Assembly: GCA_022616555.1 (NCBI GenBank)
Contig: JAKEEG010000075.1
Coordinates: 61,327-125,326 of the forward strand
Direction: 5' to 3'
From: Ignavibacteriota bacterium
Lineage (GTDB): Bacteria > Bacteroidota > Ignavibacteria > UBA10030
Length of the DNA: 64,000 nt
The translations under genes and the position numbers were made by a program. Below, piece after piece: positions 53,241-62,367 of the stretch. The notes under the pieces are model-generated. The model worked only from the letters and a program-made list of their open reading frames with translations, had not been told where the DNA came from and searched no databases. Positions within the stretch are counted from its first letter, which is position 1, and the number at the start of each line of letters is the position of its first letter.

Positions 53241-55160
53241 TTGATTCGCACCCTTCTTGCATCAGTATCGGTTTTCCTGTGCACTGCGTCGCAAGCTCAG
53301 CAAGTGCACAAGTTTGATTTCAAAACTCCCAACCTCGTCCTCTCCGACGTTAACTTCACACTCGAGATTACCGCTCAAGACTCAACTGGCGCGCCCGTCG
53401 CATCGTTTAATGATTCGGTTGCGCTTGCGGGAGTTCAGCGTAATGTCTTCGGCACGTTGCTGCCCGCGGTGGCACGCTTTTCCGGCGGCAAAGCTGCCAT
53501 TGAAGATGCAGTGATGCCGGAATCGGGGTCTGCTGAAATCTCCGTTTCACTAGGGGCAATGACTTCGGCAAAAACCGTTCGCGTGATTCCGGGTATCCTG
53601 AGTATTTTGCCCCCGTTGCTTGCCATCATCTTAGCGCTGGTCTTACGACAGGTAGTCATTTCGCTCTTTGCTGGCATCTGGCTGGGGGCTGTGTTCATCT
53701 TCGATTACAATATTGTCGGGGGGATTTTCCGAGTACTCGATCACTTTATCGTCAACGCGGTCACAGAAACATCTCACACGCAGATTATTATTTTCAGCAT
53801 GATGTTCGGCGGGATGGTGGGAATCATCTCCAGCAATGGCGGCACGCTCGGCATAGCTAACCTGATTACCCGTTACGCGAAGACGTCGCGCGGCGGTCAG
53901 CTCTCCACCTTGTTTATGGCATTCGTGATGTTCTTTGACGACTACGCCAACGTGCTGGTGCGCGGAAACCTGATGCGCCCGATTACCGATAAACTCCGGA
54001 TTTCACGCGAGAAACTTTCGTTCATCGTCGATGCCGGTGCTGCCACAGTTGCAAGCGTGTTCATTATTTCAACGTGGATCGGCTATGAAGTAGGGCTCAT
54101 CGAACAGGGGCTAAAAAGCGTCAACTCAACAGAGGATGCTTACAGCGTCTTCCTGCAGACTATTCCGTATCGATTTTATCCAATCCTGACGCTGATTTTC
54201 GTTTTTCTTGTCGGTTGGATGAAACGGGATTTCGGTCCCATGCTCACTGCCGAGCGACGCGCCCGAAGCACCGGCGAAGTTCTGCGCGAAGGATCGCAGC
54301 CCGCAACGGATTTGACGGAATCCACCGGCTCGTTCTCATCCGATAAACCTCCGCTCTGGCACAACGGGCTGCTCCCCATACTCTCCATACTGGCAGTTGG
54401 CTTGTATGGGCTGTACTCGACTGGTACAGCCGCACTTGAAGCCGAGGGTGTTACTTCTTACGGCGTGGGCGAGATCATCAGTAAGTCTGATTCGTACGGC
54501 GCGTTGATGTGGGCTTCGCTTTCAGGCTGTCTTGTTGCCGTCCTGCTGTCGGTGGGTCAGCGCATTCTCACGCTCGTGAAGGCGATCGATGCGTGGTTCA
54601 ACGGTCTGAAAGCAATGCTCCTTGCTATGCTTATCCTGATTCTTGCGTGGGCAATAGGCTCAGTAACGCAAGAACTGCACACAGCGGAGTATCTCGTTCA
54701 GCTTCTACGCGGCACCATTGCCCCTCACTGGCTTCCGGTGCTCGTGTTCCTGATCGCCGCAGGCGTCAGCTTTGCCACCGGCACCAGCTGGGGCACGATG
54801 GCAATCATGATGCCGCTCGTCATACCACTGGGGCACACGCTGAGTGTTGACGCGCAGTTGACCGGGTCGGCTTATGAAGTGATTCTACACGGCGTGATTA
54901 GTTCGGTGCTTGCGGGCGCGGTGTTCGGCGACCACTGCTCGCCTATTTCCGATACGACAATTTTAAGCTCGATGGCGTCTGCTTGCGACCACATCGACCA
55001 CGTGCGCACACAACTTCCCTACGCCTTGCTGGTTGCCGCAATCGGCATGCTCGTGGGCGACATTCCAACCGCATTTGGGCTCTCACCGTGGATTTCAATC
55101 GCCGTCGGCACCGCAACGATGGCGGCGGCCTTGTATTTCTTCGGTAAAAAAGTCGAATAG
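53241..55160 (+). CDS. NhaC-family Na+/H+ antiporter with an exported N-terminal beta domain
   Basis: A 639-residue protein. CGGAG lies 7 nt before TTG 53241, and from there a signal peptide runs to TASQAQ; ATG codons further up lie in or near repeat A. Residues ~22-125 form a polar beta domain (FDFKTPNLVLSDVNFTLEITA, then VSLGAMTSAKTVRVIPG), absent from ordinary ~460-residue NhaC proteins. The rest is the antiporter: FFDDYANVLVRGNLMRPITDKLRISREKL, ATGTSWGTMAIMMPLVIPL and FGDHCSPISDTTILSSMAS. It would exchange Na+ for H+; the outer domain might bind a partner or substrate. Confidence 0.88.
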   Translation: MIRTLLASVSVFLCTASQAQQVHKFDFKTPNLVLSDVNFTLEITAQDSTGAPVASFNDSVALAGVQRNVFGTLLPAVARFSGGKAAIEDAVMPESGSAEISVSLGAMTSAKTVRVIPGILSILPPLLAIILALVLRQVVISLFAGIWLGAVFIFDYNIVGGIFRVLDHFIVNAVTETSHTQIIIFSMMFGGMVGIISSNGGTLGIANLITRYAKTSRGGQLSTLFMAFVMFFDDYANVLVRGNLMRPITDKLRISREKLSFIVDAGAATVASVFIISTWIGYEVGLIEQGLKSVNSTEDAYSVFLQTIPYRFYPILTLIFVFLVGWMKRDFGPMLTAERRARSTGEVLREGSQPATDLTESTGSFSSDKPPLWHNGLLPILSILAVGLYGLYSTGTAALEAEGVTSYGVGEIISKSDSYGALMWASLSGCLVAVLLSVGQRILTLVKAIDAWFNGLKAMLLAMLILILAWAIGSVTQELHTAEYLVQLLRGTIAPHWLPVLVFLIAAGVSFATGTSWGTMAIMMPLVIPLGHTLSVDAQLTGSAYEVILHGVISSVLAGAVFGDHCSPISDTTILSSMASACDHIDHVRTQLPYALLVAAIGMLVGDIPTAFGLSPWISIAVGTATMAAALYFFGKKVE

Positions 55161-55175
55161 AAAGGGATATCCAAT

Positions 55176-56438
55176 ATGGCTTCATGGAAATCTATTCCTC
55201 TGCACAATAAAATTCTCGGCGTGCTCGTCCTCGGGGCAATTGCAGGTGTTACTGCAAATCTAACGGTGGGCGGTGAAAATATTCAAGGGTTTGTTTCCAA
55301 CGTAACCGAGCCAATCGGCAGGATGTGGCTCGGTGCCCTCATTATGGTTGTGATCCCGCTTATCCTCTCGACCTTGGCGCTCGGCGTTGCGGGGTTGGGC
55401 GACCTGAAAACTCTCGGCAGAATCGGTCTCGTTACCATCCTCGGCTTCTTATTGTTGACAGCTCTTTCGACGACGTTAGGATTAACAATCATGAACGTCG
55501 TCAAGCCCGGGGCCGGACTTGACCCCGCAGTGACCCAAAAATTAATGGAAACGTACCAGGGCGAAGTCCAGGGCGCTATGGGCCTTGCCGATAAGGTTTT
55601 TGGCATCGACCTATTTGTGAAAATCGTTCCTCGCAATCCCATTCAAGCGATGGCAAACGGCGAGATGCTGGCGGTCATCTTTTTTGCGTTGATGATTGGC
55701 GTGGCAATGACGATTGTTTCCCGCGAGAAAGCCGAGCCGATGCTAAAATTTCTCGAGAGCCTGGGGCATATCGTTATTGCAATCATTGAGCTGGTAATGA
55801 AAATTGCTCCTCTCGGCGTGTTCTGCCTTATCTTCAGCGTCACCGCGCGATTCGGATACGACCTCTTGTTACAATTGCTCAAGTACGTCGTCACAGTGTT
55901 TGGCAGCATGCTGGTGTTCACAGTTGTTGTTTACCCTCTGGTCATTAAGTTCATCGCAAGACGAAATCCTGTTGAATTCTTTAAAAAATCGCGAATTGTC
56001 ATGCTGACGGCGTTCTCGACTTCCTCCAGCAACGCCACATTACCCACAACGATGCGCGTGGGTCAGGAAGACCTGAAATTTCCAAAAGAGATTGCAGGCT
56101 TCGTGCTTCCCCTCGGAGCGACGATGAACATGAACGGCACTGCACTCTTCGAAGGAGCAACCGTGTTGTTTCTTGCACAAGTGTTTGGTATTGATTTGTC
56201 GTTCGGCTCGCAGATCATCGTCGTGCTCATGTCGGTGATCACGGCTATTGGCGTGGCGGGGATTCCCGGCGGCTCTATCCCACTTTTAATGATGGTATTA
56301 GGTATTGTCGGTGTTCCGATGGAAGGCATCGCCATCATATTAGGAGTTGACAGGATTCTTGACATGTGCCGAACGACGCTGAATGTCCTGGGGGATTTGG
56401 TAACGGCTTCGATTGTAGAGAGGTTTGAAAAGTCGTAG
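55176..56438 (+). CDS. Na+:dicarboxylate/amino-acid symporter (DAACS family)
   Basis: A 420-residue transporter with AAAGGG before ATG 55176, 15 bp after the NhaC gene and probably in one operon. Family marks: AFSTSSSNATLPTTM (serine-rich HP1), GATMNMNGTALFEG, AGIPGGSIPLLMMVL (HP2) and GVDRILDMCRTTLNVLGDL. The arginine of the MCRT motif suggests an acidic amino acid or dicarboxylate as substrate. The usual NMDGT of this family reads NMNGT, changing an aspartate that contributes to a sodium site in archaeal homologues. The antiporter next door could restore the Na+ gradient it uses. Confidence 0.92.
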   Translation: MASWKSIPLHNKILGVLVLGAIAGVTANLTVGGENIQGFVSNVTEPIGRMWLGALIMVVIPLILSTLALGVAGLGDLKTLGRIGLVTILGFLLLTALSTTLGLTIMNVVKPGAGLDPAVTQKLMETYQGEVQGAMGLADKVFGIDLFVKIVPRNPIQAMANGEMLAVIFFALMIGVAMTIVSREKAEPMLKFLESLGHIVIAIIELVMKIAPLGVFCLIFSVTARFGYDLLLQLLKYVVTVFGSMLVFTVVVYPLVIKFIARRNPVEFFKKSRIVMLTAFSTSSSNATLPTTMRVGQEDLKFPKEIAGFVLPLGATMNMNGTALFEGATVLFLAQVFGIDLSFGSQIIVVLMSVITAIGVAGIPGGSIPLLMMVLGIVGVPMEGIAIILGVDRILDMCRTTLNVLGDLVTASIVERFEKS

Positions 56439-56464
56439 CGGGCGGACAGCTGTCTATAAACAAT

Positions 56465-56508
56465 AACGCCCCGTTTTCTGAAGAGAAAACGGGGCGTTGC
56501 GTTTTTTA
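56465..56508 (+). terminator. Intrinsic terminator after the DAACS symporter
   Basis: A perfect 15-bp stem, AACGCCCCGTTTTCT / AGAAAACGGGGCGTT, with a GAAG loop is followed by GCGTTTTTT. It lies 26 bp after the symporter stop and 9 bp before the stop of the convergent gene. Confidence 0.93.
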
Positions 56509-56516
56509 AGCGGTTT

Positions 56517-59500
56517 TTAAAAATCCGGCCCCAACGAAAAGTAATACGTGGGCTCGGAGAAACTCGAACCGTTGAACCGCCACGCCACATCAATGCGTAA
56601 CGGGAAACCGAGGAAGAAAATGCGCGAACCGAAGCCCGTGCCGATGAGCAAATCCTTCGGCAGGCTCTTTCCCCCTGGATCCCGTTGAAACGCCTGCCAT
56701 CCTTTCGTGGTGCTGAATGCTGTACCAACATCGACAAATGCGGTGCCAAGGATGTTCTGGAAGCCAATCGGCAGTGCGCCCAAGATAAAGTAGCGCACCA
56801 ACGGGAAGCGAAGTTCGAAATTTGCCAGGGCGTAGCGCGTACCGTTCCGGGCGTTATAATTGTAGCCTCGCAGCGGCATCACCGGCGTGAGGAATGCGTA
56901 GTCTTCTACGTCCTCAATGGGAAAATTATTTCTTTCGAACTGCCGGGCAATCCATCCTTCCGTCCCGCCGACAAAAAACGATTGGCGGTCTCGACCGTTG
57001 CTCATACCTGCTGTGAAACGATATGCAAACACGTAGTCTCTCAAAAAGGACGTATAATCGCGATAGTCCATCGTCGTCGTGAGGAAATCGAGCGACTGGT
57101 CGCTGTATTTCGTGCTTCCGTACAAGGTCAGGAAAAAGCGCGAGCCGTTGTTCGGGCCGAACCATTCCCCCTGCCACAACGAGTTGTCATTCACGTACGT
57201 CAGCACGGGCAGAAGGAACGATCTACGCTGCGGGGGCTGGAAGGGGTTATCCAAGTTATCGCGGGAGAGATTCTGCCACAGCAAGGTCGCGTCGAGTCTG
57301 TTGAACCGGTCGATAGGGTACGACATTGCTGCCGCCAAACCCCAGAGCCGGAAGCGGTGCAGGGCCTGGCCGATAAATGGGTCGCTGAGATAAATGAATC
57401 GCGCCGTATGGAAACCCTGGAAACCGTAATCAATCCTGTGCGGGCGATAGTAATACGCAAGGCCATAATCGCTGTTCTTCAAATCGAGCTGTAAATTCGT
57501 TTGCAAGACAATCTGGTGGTCGCCCATCAAATCGCTGAACGCCATGATCGTCGTTCCCTCTAACCCGTAAAACGTATTGTAACTCGCAGTCCCATACACA
57601 AGGTCCGCTGAGAAATTCAGTTTATACTTACGGGGGAGGTAATTACCTTCTTCATCCCTGTTATCCGTAATGGCAAAACGAGGGTAACGGGCGGCCGTGG
57701 CATTGGCATAGGCAGAGGTATCGCGTATATTGCGTTCGGAAAAAACAAAATTTCGCATGTCAACGCGTGTACCAGATCGATACCTGCTTTCCTCCATGGT
57801 CGTATCCGCCATGACGACAACGCCATTTCGTACTGCGACCGTGTCATTCGTAACTTTTGTTTCAGCCACAACTTCACGCGTTTTTTCTTCGCGCGGCAAG
57901 TCTAATAGCTTCTTGTAATATTCCGTTGCTTCCAACTCAGCGACATTTAACTTGCGTTCGAGCGGCGCGCGCATCAAGAACACGTCGAAACCGGCCTGGT
58001 TTAATGACGAGAACGCCAGCTTCGAGCCGTCTCGCGACAATGAAATCTGATACACACCGCTGAGCGAGTTCGTAATGGGACGCGCAGCCCCGGTCTCAAG
58101 CTCCAGCTCATAAATATTGTTTATGCCGTTTCTATCGGAAACAAACAGCAGTTTCTTGCCGTCCGGAGAGGCAACCGGCATACTCTCATCGCCATGCGGC
58201 GAGGTCGTCAGTCGCTTTACCGACCTTGAAGAAACATCGAGAGCGTACAGATCCTGCTGGCTATAGTCGAATCCAATCATCTCGAAATCCCTGGGCAGCA
58301 TCGACGCCGTCAAATACCCTCCCCGATCGGAGCTGAAGTACACAGTTTTTCCATCGGGAGAAAACGCAGGGTCGAAATCAGAGAAGATATCATTGGTGAG
58401 GTTCTCTAACTCCTTCGACCCGAGGTCATACAGATAGATATCCGCCTGGGGGGCCTTCGAACCGACGAACACGATTTTATCCCCTTGCGGCGACCAATCA
58501 ACCGAAGAAATAGCGTCAAGATCGAAGGGAATACTTTCCGTCGAACCGGAGTTGACGTCGACAATTACAATGGCGTCTGTTTCCCCAGATTTAACGGCGA
58601 GCGCGATTTTCTTCCCATCCGGCGACCAGGTAATTCTCGGGGTCAGGAGTTTTAACTCTTCAAAATCTTTTGTCCGTTGCCCGCTCACCAACTTGTCGAG
58701 GATCTCCCCGTCGATAGCGGACATGAGATAGATATCAAAAAAGTCGTTCCTATCTGTGAGAAAGGCAATTTTATCGCCCTGCGGAGAAATCGCCGGGCTT
58801 GTATTATAAAAATTTTCCAGTTTCGTGTGGTCGGTAAGCTGTTCCGCGTATTCCTTCGGCTCTTCCCGTTTCGCAATATCGGGCCAGTATAATACCTTTT
58901 GCTCTTTTTGCCAACGCTCTGAAAGCTCCTCAATTGTTAGCCCGATGGTCGATTTAAACCCTTGCTCAACGCTGCGCGTCGTACGAACGCGGCTGAGAAT
59001 TTCCGCAATCTTCTGTTCACCGTACTTATTGGCAACATAGTACCAAACTGATTGGCCTCCGCGGTAGGCAAAGTACCCCCCGAGGAAGTTAATCGGAGGA
59101 ATGTAATTGTGAATTGTCGCATCGCGCAGGAACATGTCGGAGTTCGTATCCCACTTCAGTGCGGCGTATTCCGCCATGCCCTCGTTGAACCAACCCGGCA
59201 GCACAAGCGGCGTCCTGCTGGAGATAATGGACTGGATCGATCCGCCGTAATACATATCATTAAATACGGCGTGCACTAGCTCGTGGTGAATCACGTGCCG
59301 GAATTGCTTGTAGTTGCCTTCGAACGGAACGATGACACGGTTTTTGAATAGCTCCGTCACTCCGCCTATGCCTTCTTGGAGATACTCCTCCACGGCGTTG
59401 GTTTGCTGGAATTCGTTGTGCGAGTTATAGATGATCCACGAGATACGGCTGTTAATATCGTACCGGAAGAGCTTGCGAATCTGCTCGTACGCATCTTCAA

Positions 59501-59711
59501 CAGCGTCGGCGGCAAACGAGGCGAGCTCGTAGCCATCCTGTGCAAAATAGATGTCGAAGTGGTCGGTTTGAATATACTGCCACTCAAAGTTCTTATATTG
59601 AACTTTATTCTTACCGTAGAATGCAGCCCCGTCGTTCTGGGCGAACGCCAGTGCATTGACCAACAACAGCGCTACGCTCCATCCTACCAGCCTTTTTCCG
59701 AGTACGATCAT
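56517..59711 (-). CDS. Exported gluzincin-like peptidase with WD40-like (TolB-type) propeller and surface-antigen barrel
   Basis: A 1064-residue envelope protein with GAGGAG before the ATG and a signal peptide ending near LAFAQN. Residues ~40-275 resemble peptidase MA-like domains: HHELVHAVF with H143, E144, H147 and NEGMAE at 176-181. Residues ~290-590 hold PD40 repeats (ISPQGDKIAFLTDRN, WSPDGKKIAL, FSPDGKTVYFSSDRGG, ASPDGKKLLFVSDRNG). The C-terminal ~400 residues are a Bac_surface_Ag-like beta-barrel ending in FSLGPDF, with the GYNYNARNGTRYALANFELRFPL segment typical of Omp85 relatives. It probably sits in the outer membrane; its substrate is unknown. Confidence 0.9.
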   Translation of the reverse strand: MIVLGKRLVGWSVALLLVNALAFAQNDGAAFYGKNKVQYKNFEWQYIQTDHFDIYFAQDGYELASFAADAVEDAYEQIRKLFRYDINSRISWIIYNSHNEFQQTNAVEEYLQEGIGGVTELFKNRVIVPFEGNYKQFRHVIHHELVHAVFNDMYYGGSIQSIISSRTPLVLPGWFNEGMAEYAALKWDTNSDMFLRDATIHNYIPPINFLGGYFAYRGGQSVWYYVANKYGEQKIAEILSRVRTTRSVEQGFKSTIGLTIEELSERWQKEQKVLYWPDIAKREEPKEYAEQLTDHTKLENFYNTSPAISPQGDKIAFLTDRNDFFDIYLMSAIDGEILDKLVSGQRTKDFEELKLLTPRITWSPDGKKIALAVKSGETDAIVIVDVNSGSTESIPFDLDAISSVDWSPQGDKIVFVGSKAPQADIYLYDLGSKELENLTNDIFSDFDPAFSPDGKTVYFSSDRGGYLTASMLPRDFEMIGFDYSQQDLYALDVSSRSVKRLTTSPHGDESMPVASPDGKKLLFVSDRNGINNIYELELETGAARPITNSLSGVYQISLSRDGSKLAFSSLNQAGFDVFLMRAPLERKLNVAELEATEYYKKLLDLPREEKTREVVAETKVTNDTVAVRNGVVVMADTTMEESRYRSGTRVDMRNFVFSERNIRDTSAYANATAARYPRFAITDNRDEEGNYLPRKYKLNFSADLVYGTASYNTFYGLEGTTIMAFSDLMGDHQIVLQTNLQLDLKNSDYGLAYYYRPHRIDYGFQGFHTARFIYLSDPFIGQALHRFRLWGLAAAMSYPIDRFNRLDATLLWQNLSRDNLDNPFQPPQRRSFLLPVLTYVNDNSLWQGEWFGPNNGSRFFLTLYGSTKYSDQSLDFLTTTMDYRDYTSFLRDYVFAYRFTAGMSNGRDRQSFFVGGTEGWIARQFERNNFPIEDVEDYAFLTPVMPLRGYNYNARNGTRYALANFELRFPLVRYFILGALPIGFQNILGTAFVDVGTAFSTTKGWQAFQRDPGGKSLPKDLLIGTGFGSRIFFLGFPLRIDVAWRFNGSSFSEPTYYFSLGPDF

Positions 59712-59863
59712 AAGACTCCTCTACCCGCTCTATGAGTATACATGATGTTTGATTTTAGAAAAATTCACTGTCAGAAGCAATGCCATTCCGATGAGTGGAA
59801 CGCTTTTGTTCACGGGTCGCCGTCACATCTATTCCAACATCGTCCTACAAAGCGTAGTTCCGT

Positions 59864-61963
59864 TCAACGCCGCTTCGTTCGTTTTGACGAACGTTTTTCC
59901 GTGGTGAGAACAAAGTCGATTTCGCGCTCTTCCGGGTTCACGCGTACAACTTTCACGTTCACGGCATCACCCAACCGGAATTGATTCCCCGTTTCCCTGC
60001 CGATCAACGCGTATTTCTTTTCATCATAGACGTAGTAATCGTCTTCCATGTCCCGCACGTGGACCATTCCTTCGACAAGCAAGTCGTTGACTTCGACAAA
60101 GAATCCGTAATGCGTGACTCCTGAAATCACCCCGTGGAATTCATCCCCCAGGTGCCTCTTCATGTACTCGACCTGCATCACCTTCACACCGGCGCGCTCG
60201 GCTTCCATCGCCACGCGTTCGCGCGCGGACGTTTGTTGCGCAACGGCAGGAAGCCGACGTTGAATTTCCCGAACGTGGTCGAGTGAAGCGCCGCGCGCGT
60301 ATTCTTTCAATACGCGATGGATAAACAAATCCGGATAGCGGCGTATCGGCGACGTAAAATGCGAGTAATAGTCAAACGCCAGTCCATAGTGCCCAATGTT
60401 CTTTTCAGAATACACCGCCTTCGCCATGGAGCGAAGCGTTACTTCGTTGATGACATTTTCCACTTCCGAGCCGCGCACCTGTTCCAGCAGCCGTTGCAAC
60501 CCTTTCGAGCTTACCCCGCCGTCGGCGTGAAGCTTATAACCGAATTTGGAAACAAACAGCGAAAGCTCTTTCAACCTATCGGGCGGGGGAGCATCGTGAA
60601 TGCGGTACAAAAACGGCTTCGGGTTTCCTTCCTGCCTCGGCAGGCCGATATGCCGCCCGACCGTGCGGTTCGCCGCCAGCATGAATTCCTCTACGAGTCG
60701 GTGGCTGTCCAATCTGACTTTCTTGATAATTTCCACCGGCTTGCCTTCTTCGTCGTACAGGAATTTTGCCTCCGCGCTGTCGAAATCGATGCTGCCCTCT
60801 TTCATACGTTTCTTCGTCAGTGTTTTGCTGAGTGCGTGCATCACCCGGACTTTCTCTGCAAAGTCGTCTGCTTTCAATTCTTTCTTTTTACCATCGAGAA
60901 TCTCCTGCACCTGCTCGTACGTAAAACGGCGTTTGCTGCGGATAACCGTTTCTCGTATCTCGTAATCCTTCACCACGCCTTGCGGCGTCATGTGCATGAA
61001 GACAGAATAGGCTAAACGGTCTTCGTTCGGGCGCAAACTGCACAGTTCGTTGGAAAGCTTTTCCGGCAGCATGGGAATGACTGCATTCGGAAAATACACG
61101 CTCGTTCCCCGTTGGAGTGCCTCGCGGTCTAACGCTGTACCCTCCTTCACGTAATATGAAACGTCGGCAATATGTACTCCGAGCTTCAGTAAGCCGTTCT
61201 CCAACTCTTCGAGCGAGACAGCATCGTCAAAATCCTTCGCGTCCTCCGGGTCGATGGTGAAGCAAACTTCCCCGCGAAAATCCAAGCGCCGGTCGATTTC
61301 CGACTGCGGGATCTCCAGCGATATTGTCTCGGATTCTCTCACAACCTCAGGCGGAAAACCTAGCGGCAGTTGGTATTCGTGAAACACCGAGCGAAGCTCC
61401 GCCGACACCTCACCGGCATTCCCCAACACCTGCAGGATACGGCCTTGCGGGTTAGAATGGCTCACACCCCACGACTCTATCTGTACGACCACCTTGTTAC
61501 CTTGCTGTGCCCCGGCAAGCTGGTCTTTGTCGACGAATACATCGGCGCCCATGCGGCGGTCATCCGGAACAACAACGTACGCGCCCCTGCTGTGCTCCAA
61601 CGTTCCGACGACGGTGGAGCGGGCGCGGGTGAGGACTTTCGTGACTTCACCCTCCGGCAACGAGCCGTCGTCTTTTTTCTTTTTCGGCTGCGCGAAGAGC
61701 GAGACTTCTACAGTATCACCGTGCATTGCTGTACTGAGAAATCTTGGCGCCACAAATATCCGTACATCAGAGTCTACGATGTTAACAAACCCCAGTCCTT
61801 GTTTTTTTATTTCCAATACACCTACTAACCGCTGTGGCGTATGGAGATGGCCGATGGTGCCCCTTCGCTCTCGTCTAATTTGTTTTGATTCATTTAATTG
61901 ATGAATTGCTTGTTTGAGCGCACGGTATTCCTCATCAGACTTCATCGAGAGCCGCCTCGCCAA
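59864..61963 (-). CDS. rnr: Ribonuclease R
   Basis: A 699-residue 3'-5' exoribonuclease as read from TTG 61963. Cold-shock domains (~40-200), the RNB catalytic domain (~225-560, with DPEDAKDFDDAVSLE and its metal-binding aspartates) and an S1 domain (~605-685, FHGVISGVTHYGFFVEV) are followed by a basic tail (RSSKRTKRR). Family homology continues upstream of 61963: the same frame reads KKILNFLARYPNQTFKPREL, part of the N-terminal winged helix, and stays open to 62059, yet holds no ATG, GTG or TTG. ATC at 62035, 6 nt after AGCAGG, or a sequencing error, could explain the start. Confidence 0.93.
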   Translation of the reverse strand: MARRLSMKSDEEYRALKQAIHQLNESKQIRRERRGTIGHLHTPQRLVGVLEIKKQGLGFVNIVDSDVRIFVAPRFLSTAMHGDTVEVSLFAQPKKKKDDGSLPEGEVTKVLTRARSTVVGTLEHSRGAYVVVPDDRRMGADVFVDKDQLAGAQQGNKVVVQIESWGVSHSNPQGRILQVLGNAGEVSAELRSVFHEYQLPLGFPPEVVRESETISLEIPQSEIDRRLDFRGEVCFTIDPEDAKDFDDAVSLEELENGLLKLGVHIADVSYYVKEGTALDREALQRGTSVYFPNAVIPMLPEKLSNELCSLRPNEDRLAYSVFMHMTPQGVVKDYEIRETVIRSKRRFTYEQVQEILDGKKKELKADDFAEKVRVMHALSKTLTKKRMKEGSIDFDSAEAKFLYDEEGKPVEIIKKVRLDSHRLVEEFMLAANRTVGRHIGLPRQEGNPKPFLYRIHDAPPPDRLKELSLFVSKFGYKLHADGGVSSKGLQRLLEQVRGSEVENVINEVTLRSMAKAVYSEKNIGHYGLAFDYYSHFTSPIRRYPDLFIHRVLKEYARGASLDHVREIQRRLPAVAQQTSARERVAMEAERAGVKVMQVEYMKRHLGDEFHGVISGVTHYGFFVEVNDLLVEGMVHVRDMEDDYYVYDEKKYALIGRETGNQFRLGDAVNVKVVRVNPEEREIDFVLTTEKRSSKRTKRR

Positions 61964-62178
61964 CTCGCGCGGCTTAAACGTTTGGTTAGGGTACCGCGCT
62001 AAAAAATTCAGTATTTTCTTCTCTACTTCTTGGATATTGTACCTGCTTTCTTCGTTTAATTAATTTTTCCTGAAGGTAATTGTCAACCCCCTGCGGCTCA
62101 GAAAACGAGCCGCGTCCCGTCTTCATCAAGACGGACAAAATACTGGTGAGCCTTTCCCCTCCTTACTCAACGGGGGGT

Positions 62179-62220
62179 GTCCCGACCTGCCTGCCGGCAG
62201 GCAGGCGTCTTTGTCGGGAC
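62179..62220. repeat. Nested palindrome between rnr and tamB
   Basis: GTCCCGAC and GTCGGGAC enclose the perfect palindrome CCTGCCTGCCGGCAGGCAGG (62186-62205). The inner CCTGCCGGCAGG also occurs at 11602-11613. The remaining 62060-62367 gap holds a second pair, CCCGTCTTcatcAAGACGG near 62117, and a CATTAATGGTG stretch; no gene is seen. Confidence 0.75.
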
Positions 62221-62367
62221 GGGGTGGTTGACAATTATGCGATTCAGTAAAGCATCACCATTAATGGTGATGTTCAGCGATAAAATTCCGGTAACCCGGA
62301 ATGCAATTTCATCCTCCTTCTGGAGGGTTTTTTCGGTGAGCGTTGTCATTTATGGCAACGCGTCAGT

